From contig JAEYWA010000194.1 in assembly GCA_023431385.1 (NCBI GenBank), positions 1 to 8,317 of the forward strand: 8,317 nucleotides of DNA. The letters are read 5' to 3'. The notes under the pieces were generated by a model, which saw only the letters and a program-made list of their open reading frames with translations, had not been told where the DNA came from and made no database searches. Of this stretch, positions 1-5,622 are shown piece by piece. Position 1 is the first letter of the stretch. Each line of letters starts with the position of its first letter. Position numbers and translations under genes: made by a program. This DNA comes from Bacillota bacterium (GTDB lineage: Bacteria; Bacillota; Clostridia; Acetivibrionales; DSM-1351).

Positions 1-469
1 TACCTGGGATAGTTAAGATTACAGAATCCATTTCAAGCATGATGGATTTGATACGTTCATCCAATTCAGTAATTTGCTTTTCCAATAACTCAATTTGTGA
101 GATTGATTGGGTTATTTGAATAGATAAAGAGGTATAGCCAGTACCTACAGATGATTTAGCCAGACCTTTTAAAGCAATAGCTTCTTCTTTACCAAAGCGG
201 CCGTAGGAGGACTTTTTAAGAAGGTTACCTAGATATGTTAGGTGTAAGGCAGCTATATCATTTGGATTAGAATGGTTTTTTAAAAGCTCATAGCAAGTGT
301 TTATGTGAATGCCAGACTTGAAGAAGTATTGTAACTCTGGGAAAGAATCAGTCTTGGTTTTACGAATGTTTGTTTTACGTAAGGTGGCTGTTTGAATAGG
401 GTTAATAATGGCAATACGGTAGCCCAAAGCATAAAGGTAGCAAATAAGGTTCTCACCAACATAAATCAT
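1..469 (-). pseudogene. IS110-family transposase, internally deleted and cut by window edge
   Basis: The minus strand from 469 to the window edge is open for 156 codons with a plausible AAGGA ribosome binding site 9 nt upstream of the ATG. The product begins MIYVG, the usual start of IS110-family (DEDD) transposases, but then jumps straight to ENLICYLYALGY, which in the family lies about 70 residues later, after the GxE(A/S)TGxY motif. It continues with INPIQ and RKTNIRKTKTD, then jumps again to FPEL, skipping the VDA motif and roughly 60 residues. The rest (HLTYLGNLL, a coiled segment, ILTIPG at residues 151-156) is colinear with the family and leads into the C-terminal Tnp20 domain outside the window. 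The first D, the E and the last D of the DEDD site are therefore missing, so this copy should not be active by itself. The family assignment is firm; the exact deletion sizes come from memory of relatives. The reading frame is kept across both junctions, which is odd for plain decay. Confidence 0.8.
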
Positions 470-660
470 GAAACCACATCCTTAGTAATTATTAGACAAC
501 TGTTTTGACCCACTTAGTCTTATTCTCATAGCCTTGCAGGAGATAAAAGTTTAAGAACTTATCCAACTATAAATGATTTAAATAAGACTGTGGCAATACA
601 CTCCAAGCGAATAGTTAGACTATAGGTAAAACATAAAAAGTCCACAGTGTCTATTTTTAT
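470..660 (-). ncRNA. Candidate IS110 non-coding end with possible bridge (guide) RNA
   Basis: No reading frame is convincing here. Read on the minus strand, this is the stretch upstream of the IS110 transposase start, which is where IS110-group elements encode their bridge/seek RNA. A perfect 9-bp inverted repeat (AGTCTTATT at 516-524, AATAAGACT at 581-589) encloses a smaller hairpin (AAGTT 547-551, AACTT 556-560). A further hairpin is ATAGT 611-615 with ACTAT 619-623. ACTGTGG (587-593) can also pair with CCACAGT (642-648), which competes with the 9-bp stem. Stem-loops with large internal loops fit a bridge RNA, but I have no sequence match to a known one, and the outer element boundary is not visible. 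Part of this stretch may instead be the hydrogenase upstream region. Confidence 0.25.
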
Positions 661-690
661 TGTAGAGGATAAATGCAAATTTAAATTTTA

Positions 691-737
691 GAAAGGAGCG
701 TATGATTTAGTCATCGACTATATCATACAAGGTTAAT
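691..737 (+). promoter_or_regulatory. Distal Shine-Dalgarno plus hairpin before the hydrogenase start
   Basis: A strong Shine-Dalgarno sequence, GAAAGGAG (691-698), lies 39 nt before the hydrogenase ATG, too far for normal use. Between them is a near-perfect palindrome at 700-728: GTATGAT (700-706) pairs with ATCATAC (722-728), one T-T mismatch, then TAGTC (708-712) pairs with GACTA (716-720) around an ATC loop. If the RNA folds, the effective distance from the Shine-Dalgarno to the ATG falls to about 10 nt. A weak AAGG (729-732) also sits 5 nt from the ATG. The same palindrome could be a DNA operator instead. An ATG at 702 directly after the strong Shine-Dalgarno gives only a two-codon frame (ATG ATT TAG). 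The structure is seen directly; its role is inferred. Confidence 0.6.
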
Positions 738-1985
738 ATGCAAACTTTTCAGGAATTATATAACAGATTGGTGAAAGCGGCGGTTGAAAACAGGGTCGAG
801 CAGGAAGTTGAGGAAATAAAAAAACTGGATTTTGATCCCCATCAGCTTGATTGCCTCTTACACCCGAAGGATTACGGCCCGGTTTGGCGGTTGGGTCCTT
901 GTGACTGCTGTGGGGATGGAGAGAATTGCCCGACCAGATGTCTGTTTGATTCAATTGAGAAAGATGAACAAGGGAATATATCAATCAATATCGAAAAGTG
1001 TGTGGGTTGTTCGGATTGTATAGACAGGTGTAAGGCTGAAAAACTGGTAGGCAGCAAGGATATCCTTCCTGTACTTGATGCTGTCAATAATGCAAAAGGA
1101 CCTGTCTACGCGATGATAGCACCTGCATATATAAGCCAGTTCAGTGAAAAGGTCACTCCCGGTAAACTGCGTAGTGCCTTTAAACGGCTTGGTTTTGCCG
1201 GTATGCTTGAAGTAGCGCTTTTTGCGGATATACTTACATTGAAGGAAGCACTGGAGTTTGACAGGAAAATACAGGATGAAAAGGATTTCCTTCTTACCAG
1301 CTGCTGCTGCCCAATGTGGATAGCCATGATAAGGAGGGTTTACAGTCAGTATGTTCCTCATGTGCCTGGCTCTGTTTCACCGATGGTAGCCTGCGGCCGG
1401 TCGGTTAAGCTGTTGGAGCCAAACTCAGTAACTGTATTTATCGGACCCTGTATTGCAAAGAAGGCCGAGGCCCGAGAAAAGGATATAGCAGATGCGGTTG
1501 ACTTTGTTCTGACCTTTCAGGAGGTGCAGGACATTTTTGACGCTGCCGGTATTGATCCTGCCGGGTTGGAGGAGGATTTGAGAGACCATTCTTCAAAGGC
1601 CGGAAGAATCTATGCCAGAACCGGCGGGGTAAGCGAAGCGGTGCAGAGTACTGTTGAGAGGCTCAATCCCCACCGTAGGATAACTGTCAAAGCCCAGCAG
1701 GCAGACGGCATGCCAGCCTGTAAGGAATTGCTGTCGGCCCTGAAGGAGGGACGAATTACTGCAAATTTCCTTGAGGGAATGGGCTGTGTTGGAGGCTGTG
1801 TAGGTGGACCCAAAGCCATTTTAAACCGTGAAGAGGGCCGAAAGAATGTAATGGCCTATGGCGGCGATGCAACCTATTCCACGCCTATTGACAATCCATA
1901 TGTAATTGATCTGCTCCGCCGGCTGGGCTTTGATACCATTGAGAGCCTGCTGGAACACAGCGACATCTTCACGCGGGAATTTTAG
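738..1985 (+). CDS. [FeFe] hydrogenase, short stand-alone form with variant H-cluster motifs
   Basis: This 415-residue protein is an iron-only hydrogenase-type enzyme (H2 evolution, uptake or sensing; cytoplasmic). An N-terminal iron-sulfur region (about residues 53-100) has an unusual first Cys set (C55, C57, C58, C64, C68) and a standard CVGCSDCIDRC ferredoxin motif (C88, C91, C94, C98). The H-cluster domain follows: L1 is TSCCCPMW (187-194), L2 is GPCIAKKAE (236-244), L3 is EGMGCVGGCVGGP (346-358). The ligands are expected to be C191, C238, C350 and C354, with C190 at the proton-relay position. Compared with the classic TSCCPGW, MPCxxK and ExMACxxGCxxGGG, L1 has an extra Cys, L2 has G for M, and L3 ends GGP. 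As I recall, such motifs mark the group B branch (for example CpIII). No NuoE/NuoF-type subunits or maturases HydE/F/G are next to it. The ATG at 738 is the only usable start, since an in-frame stop lies at 708-710. Confidence 0.93.
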   Translation: MQTFQELYNRLVKAAVENRVEQEVEEIKKLDFDPHQLDCLLHPKDYGPVWRLGPCDCCGDGENCPTRCLFDSIEKDEQGNISINIEKCVGCSDCIDRCKAEKLVGSKDILPVLDAVNNAKGPVYAMIAPAYISQFSEKVTPGKLRSAFKRLGFAGMLEVALFADILTLKEALEFDRKIQDEKDFLLTSCCCPMWIAMIRRVYSQYVPHVPGSVSPMVACGRSVKLLEPNSVTVFIGPCIAKKAEAREKDIADAVDFVLTFQEVQDIFDAAGIDPAGLEEDLRDHSSKAGRIYARTGGVSEAVQSTVERLNPHRRITVKAQQADGMPACKELLSALKEGRITANFLEGMGCVGGCVGGPKAILNREEGRKNVMAYGGDATYSTPIDNPYVIDLLRRLGFDTIESLLEHSDIFTREF

Positions 1986-2006
1986 AATCACTCTGTTCAG
2001 ACTGTA

Positions 2007-2033
2007 ACCTATTATGGTAAACCAGCATATATT
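2007..2033 (+). promoter_or_regulatory. Possible sigma-K/sigma-E-type sporulation promoter
   Basis: CATATATT at 2026-2033 fits the -10 pattern CATAnnnT of the mother-cell sporulation sigma factors, and an AC at 2007-2008 lies 17 nt upstream, the spacing expected for sigma-K. It sits about 85 nt before the start of the SleL-like gene, which would suit mother-cell expression. The motifs are short and degenerate, so a chance match is quite possible. Confidence 0.25.
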
Positions 2034-2062
2034 GTAGGGGGATACTGCACTTATATGCCAAT

Positions 2063-2091
2063 GGTTATTGGTTATTGGATTGCAAATCCAA
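2063..2091 (+). repeat. Tandem GGTTATT repeat running into a 7-bp hairpin
   Basis: GGTTATT occurs twice in tandem at 2063-2076, and the end of the second copy overlaps a perfect hairpin: TTGGATT (2075-2081), GCA loop, AATCCAA (2085-2091). No T-run follows, so this is not a rho-independent terminator. Lying 28 nt upstream of the SleL-like start, it could be an operator or a leader hairpin. The repeats are seen directly; any role is a guess. Confidence 0.45.
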
Positions 2092-2118
2092 CAGATATAA
2101 CAGGAAAGAGTGATTTAT

Positions 2119-3399
2119 TTGAGAATACATGTTGTACGCAGAGGGGAAAGCATCTATACAATTGCACGTAGATATAATGTTTCACCCGAGAAGATAATTT
2201 CTGACAATGAGCTTAGAAACCCGGCACAGCTGGTAGTAGGACAAACTTTGGTCATACTTGAGGGAACCCGGTATCATGTGGTGACTCCGGGACAATCTCT
2301 ATATTCTATTGCTGCTTTATACAGGATAAGCATAAACGAAATACTTGAAGCAAATCCTCAAATTACCAATCCGGCACAGATATCAGTCGGTCAGACAATC
2401 GTTATTCCTCCCAGAGCAATTAATTTTGGAACTACCGAAGTTAATGGCTACACTTTCCCGAACATTAATACTGAGGTTTTAAGAAAGACACTTCCCAATC
2501 TCACCTATCTGAGTATATTCAGCTATCAGGTAAGATCAGATGGAAGCCTTAAGTCAATAGACGATGAGCCGCTAATTCGTGCAGCACGGGCAGCCGGCGT
2601 AGCACCTTTAATGGTTATCACAAACATCGGAGAAGAAGGAGGCTTCAACAGTGACATTGCACATGAAGTTTTAACCAATCAAGCAGCTCAGGATAACCTA
2701 ATAAATAATCTGACAAGGACTCTTAGAGAGAAGAATTATTTTGGCTTAGACATAGATTTCGAGTATATCTATCCCTATGACAGAGAGAGCTATAATAATT
2801 TCCTAAGAAGAGTAGTAAACACATTCAGACCTCTGGGATACACCATCACCACAGCGTTAGCACCCAAGACCTCGGCAGGTCAGGTGGGAAAGCTTTATGA
2901 GGCCCATGATTATCCGGTGCACGGGGCTCTTGTAGACCACGTTATTATTATGACTTATGAATTTGGCTATACCTATAGTGCGCCAATGGCAGTATCTCCT
3001 ATCCCGGGCATAAGGCGAGTGCTTGAGTATGCAGTTACTGCTATTCCAAGAGAAAAAATATTTATGGGTATATCAAATTATGGCTACGACTGGACTCTGC
3101 CATACCGACCGGGGACGGCTGCCAGAACTGTGACAAACACCGGCGCTGTGGACCTTGCCTGGAGAAGGGGTGCTGTTATTCAGTATGACGAAACAGCACA
3201 GGCTCCGTTTTTCTATTATTACGATGATAATGGGAGACAGCATGTGGTGTGGTTTGAAGATGCCAGAAGCGTATTGGCAAAATTCACTCTTGCCAATGAA
3301 TTCAGACTGGGAGGACTCAGTTATTGGACAATAATGAGCTATTTCCCGCAAAACTGGCTGGTTCTAAGAAATGTTTTCAATATCCGGAAGGTGCTATAA
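2119..3399 (+). CDS. LysM-LysM-GH18 spore cortex hydrolase-like protein (SleL/YaaH family)
   Basis: The 426-residue protein has two LysM peptidoglycan-binding repeats (about residues 3-47 and 52-98; each runs from HVV..G.S...IA to ..VGQT.VI) and a GH18 glycosidase domain (about 103-426). The GH18 signature is FGLDIDFEY, with catalytic acid E215 and partners D211 and D213; MTY (278-280) and the conserved late Trp W403 also fit. This is the layout of SleL/YaaH, N-acetylglucosaminidases that cut cortex muropeptides during spore germination. There is no signal peptide or membrane segment, as is usual for SleL, which reaches its target inside the spore. I chose the TTG at 2119: AGGA/GAG at 2102-2110 is well spaced for it, and it gives the family-like start MRIHVV. 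The alternative GTG at 2110 would have the same site only 1 nt away. An in-frame stop at 2098-2100 excludes longer forms. The gap from the hydrogenase is about 130 bp, with no clear terminator. Confidence 0.9.
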   Translation: MRIHVVRRGESIYTIARRYNVSPEKIISDNELRNPAQLVVGQTLVILEGTRYHVVTPGQSLYSIAALYRISINEILEANPQITNPAQISVGQTIVIPPRAINFGTTEVNGYTFPNINTEVLRKTLPNLTYLSIFSYQVRSDGSLKSIDDEPLIRAARAAGVAPLMVITNIGEEGGFNSDIAHEVLTNQAAQDNLINNLTRTLREKNYFGLDIDFEYIYPYDRESYNNFLRRVVNTFRPLGYTITTALAPKTSAGQVGKLYEAHDYPVHGALVDHVIIMTYEFGYTYSAPMAVSPIPGIRRVLEYAVTAIPREKIFMGISNYGYDWTLPYRPGTAARTVTNTGAVDLAWRRGAVIQYDETAQAPFFYYYDDNGRQHVVWFEDARSVLAKFTLANEFRLGGLSYWTIMSYFPQNWLVLRNVFNIRKVL

Positions 3400-3430
3400 A
3401 ATACGTAAATTTTCCATTTTTTTAAACTTA

Positions 3431-3459
3431 TTGACATTAGGTGTAGCTTGTGTTATTGT
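3431..3459 (+). promoter_or_regulatory. Sigma-A promoter for speA
   Basis: A perfect -35 box TTGACA (3431-3436) is followed after exactly 17 nt by TATTGT (3454-3459, 4 of 6 to TATAAT), with the extended -10 dinucleotide TG at 3451-3452. Transcription would begin near 3466, giving a leader of about 140 nt. The promoter lies just past the SleL-like gene, so speA is probably its own unit with housekeeping, vegetative expression. Confidence 0.7.
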
Positions 3460-3465
3460 CTGCTT

Positions 3466-3604
3466 TGGATAGTTTATAACGAGGCGTTATAATTATTCAT
3501 ATTCGTATGGAAAGCCTTGGAAAACAAGGGTATTCGTTAGGCTGAAATCCACAGATTGATATGCTGTGGATTTTAGCGACTCTATTGAATGAAAGGAAGC
3601 AGAT
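3466..3604 (+). promoter_or_regulatory. Structured 5' leader of speA with three hairpins
   Basis: Three hairpins fall between the predicted transcription start and the speA ribosome binding site. The first is TTATAACG (3474-3481) with CGTTATAA (3485-3492), loop AGG. The second is CCTTG (3515-3519) with CAAGG (3525-3529). The third is a 14-bp stem, 3541-3554 with 3564-3577, containing one G-U pair and including AAATCCACAG and CTGTGGATTT around a 9-nt loop. TATTCGT also occurs twice (3500-3506 and 3531-3537). No T-run follows the third stem, so it is not a terminator. It ends about 15 nt before the AAAGGAAG ribosome binding site (3592-3599). I do not recognise a known riboswitch class; regulation by polyamine or arginine level is only a hypothesis. 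Confidence 0.5.
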
Positions 3605-5524
3605 ATGAACAAGGCGGAACTTTTAGGAAGATGGACCAAAGAAAAGTCCGAAGAGCTTTATGGTATAAAAAACTGGGGTAACGGATATTTCTCAATTTCA
3701 GACAATGGGGAAGTTCTGGTAAACCCGTATAAGGATAATGAGTCGGCTGCAGTCAGCCTTATGGATATTATTTCTGGAGTGCGCGAGCGCGGGCTGGATA
3801 TGCCTGTACTATTACGTTTTGAAAATCTTTTGGATTCACAGATTTCTTTTCTGAATAACTCTTTTAATGATGCGATGAAAAAGCTTAATTACAGGGGTGC
3901 TTACAGAGGAGTTTATCCTATAAAAGTAAACCAGCAGCAGCAGGTAGTTGAGGAGGTAACCAAATTCGGACAGCGCTATCACCATGGCCTCGAAGTGGGA
4001 AGTAAGGCTGAGCTAGTTGCAGCTTTATCCGTAATGAAGGATAAAGAGGCCTGCTTAATCTGTAACGGTTACAAGGATGAAGAATTTATTGATTTAGGCC
4101 TGTATGCGGTAAAGATGGGCTTTAAATGCTTTTTCGTTATTGAAATACCGGGTGAACTTGATATTGTAATGGAGAGATCAAGGGCTTTAGGTATAAAACC
4201 CAATATAGGAATCAGAATAAAACTTTCTGCAAAGGCAGGAGGACATTGGACCGAATCTGGTGGTGACAGAAGCATTTTTGGCTTGAATATGTCACAGGTT
4301 ATTGCCATGGTGGACGAACTTAAGGAAAAGAATATGCTTGATTCTCTCAAACTATTGCATTACCACCTTGGTTCACAGATTCCAAACATCAGGGATATCC
4401 GTTCAGCGGTACTTGAGGCAGCACGTGTATATGCTGAGCTGGTTAAGGAAGGCGCACCGATGGGTTTTCTTGACCTGGGCGGCGGATTGGCTGTTGACTA
4501 CGACGGTTCAAATACTAACTATACCTGCAGTCGTAATTACACAGTGGAAGAGTACTGTACCGACATAGTCGAGGCAGTTATGACAACACTGGACTCAAGT
4601 GATGTACCTCATCCTATAATAGTAACCGAATCCGGAAGAACCACAGTTGCCTACTATTCGGTGCTACTGTTCAATGTTCTTGATGTGGAAAAGTTTGAGG
4701 AGCATAATATACCGGACACTTTGGACGACAATACGTCTGAGCAGATAAAGAACCTGTTTGATGTAAATAAAAACGTTACTCAAAAAAATGTACAGGAGTG
4801 TTATAATGATGCTCTATACTATCGTGATGAAATAAGAGATATGTTCAAGCACGGAAGGATAAGCCTCAGAGAACGTGCATTCTCAGAGAAAATATTCTGG
4901 AATACCATCAATCAGATTGCTAAGGAAAAGCAGAAACTGAAAAACTCTCCCCCTGATTTGGAGGATATTGAAAGCGCAATTGCGGATATATACTACTGTA
5001 ATTTCTCGGTATTCCAGTCTATTCCAGATAGCTGGGCTATTGATCAGCTTTTTCCGATTATACCGTTACACAGGCTGCTGGAGATGCCAAAACGCGACGC
5101 GGTCATAGCTGATATTACCTGCGATTGCGATGGTAAGATAGATCACTTTATTGATTTGCATGATGTACGGAATACTTTGCCGCTGCACGAGATGAAAAAT
5201 GGTGATGACTACTATCTGGGAGTATTTCTGGTTGGGGCTTATCAGGAAACCCTGGGGGATCTTCATAATCTTTTCGGAGATACAAATGTAGTAAGTGTCA
5301 GAATTAATGGTGACGGTACCTATGACCTTGTAAAGGAAATTCACGGCGACAGCGTATCGGATGTTTTGTCATATGTAGAATTTGACCCGAAGGATATGCT
5401 GGTAAGCTTCCGTGAGAAAGCTGAGGACGCTATCCGCAATGGTCTTATCAGTGCAAGTGAAAGACCTGAAATAATGAGAGCCTATGATAATGGCTTACGT
5501 GGATACACTTATTACGAAAGGTAA
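3605..5524 (+). CDS. speA: Biosynthetic arginine decarboxylase SpeA
   Basis: This 639-residue PLP enzyme decarboxylates L-arginine to agmatine, the first step of the agmatine route to putrescine and other polyamines. It is the long alanine-racemase-fold form (fold type III), full length at the typical 630-660 residues. Motifs seen are YPIKVNQ (104-110) with the PLP lysine K107, HYHLGSQ (252-258), the glycine loop DLGGGLAVDYDG (290-301), TESGR (341-345) that holds the cofactor phosphate, and DITCDCDGKID (503-513) with C506 as the likely catalytic Cys given across the dimer. A helical insertion at about 375-465 is normal for this family. The ribosome binding site AAAGGAAG (3592-3599) is well placed. 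No agmatinase, agmatine deiminase or spermidine synthase gene is nearby. Many Firmicutes instead use an unrelated, shorter, aminotransferase-fold arginine decarboxylase. Function is assigned from motifs and overall similarity. Confidence 0.96.
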   Translation: MNKAELLGRWTKEKSEELYGIKNWGNGYFSISDNGEVLVNPYKDNESAAVSLMDIISGVRERGLDMPVLLRFENLLDSQISFLNNSFNDAMKKLNYRGAYRGVYPIKVNQQQQVVEEVTKFGQRYHHGLEVGSKAELVAALSVMKDKEACLICNGYKDEEFIDLGLYAVKMGFKCFFVIEIPGELDIVMERSRALGIKPNIGIRIKLSAKAGGHWTESGGDRSIFGLNMSQVIAMVDELKEKNMLDSLKLLHYHLGSQIPNIRDIRSAVLEAARVYAELVKEGAPMGFLDLGGGLAVDYDGSNTNYTCSRNYTVEEYCTDIVEAVMTTLDSSDVPHPIIVTESGRTTVAYYSVLLFNVLDVEKFEEHNIPDTLDDNTSEQIKNLFDVNKNVTQKNVQECYNDALYYRDEIRDMFKHGRISLRERAFSEKIFWNTINQIAKEKQKLKNSPPDLEDIESAIADIYYCNFSVFQSIPDSWAIDQLFPIIPLHRLLEMPKRDAVIADITCDCDGKIDHFIDLHDVRNTLPLHEMKNGDDYYLGVFLVGAYQETLGDLHNLFGDTNVVSVRINGDGTYDLVKEIHGDSVSDVLSYVEFDPKDMLVSFREKAEDAIRNGLISASERPEIMRAYDNGLRGYTYYER

Positions 5525-5548
5525 GTTTGGTACAGAGTTTGGTACAGA
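5525..5548 (+). repeat. Perfect 12-bp tandem duplication after the speA stop
   Basis: GTTTGGTACAGA occurs twice, head to tail, at 5525-5536 and 5537-5548, starting on the very base after the TAA stop of speA. It looks like a simple tandem duplication, perhaps from replication slippage. I see no target-site or insertion sequence next to it. Confidence 0.85.
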
Positions 5549-5590
5549 TAGATTGCAATAAAAAATTAGCATCTATTTGAAATTAAGATG

Positions 5591-5622
5591 GGGCAGCTTA
5601 ATATGAGCTGCCCTTTATTATT
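5591..5622. terminator. Rho-independent terminator between convergent genes
   Basis: A perfect 8-bp GC-rich stem, GGGCAGCT (5591-5598) with AGCTGCCC (5606-5613), loops over 7 nt and is followed on the plus strand by TTTATTATT. It lies 66 nt after the speA stop and just past the stop of the minus-strand gene (5618-5620), so it probably ends speA and may also end the convergent gene. The U-rich tail is much poorer in the minus direction. Confidence 0.85.

Noticed and set aside
540..737. Rex-type redox operator upstream of the hydrogenase
   Set aside because: No TTGTTAA-like inverted repeat with the expected spacing was found; the only strong palindrome (700-728) does not resemble one.
872..1819. 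Several open frames on the opposite strand or other frames within the hydrogenase gene
   Set aside because: They are low-complexity or motif-free shadows of a gene whose own frame carries clear family motifs; the same applies to frames within the SleL-like, speA and surface-protein genes.
3474..3492. Possible mini-ykkC (guanidine-II) hairpin because of the ACGA in the speA leader
   Set aside because: The ACGA is partly inside the stem, not a tetraloop, and there is no second matching hairpin with ACGR loop.
3561..3608. A 15-codon frame ending in TGA that overlaps the speA ATG, as a possible leader peptide with translational coupling
   Set aside because: It has no ribosome binding site, its start lies in the loop of a stable hairpin, and it has no run of arginine codons as expected for an arginine attenuator.
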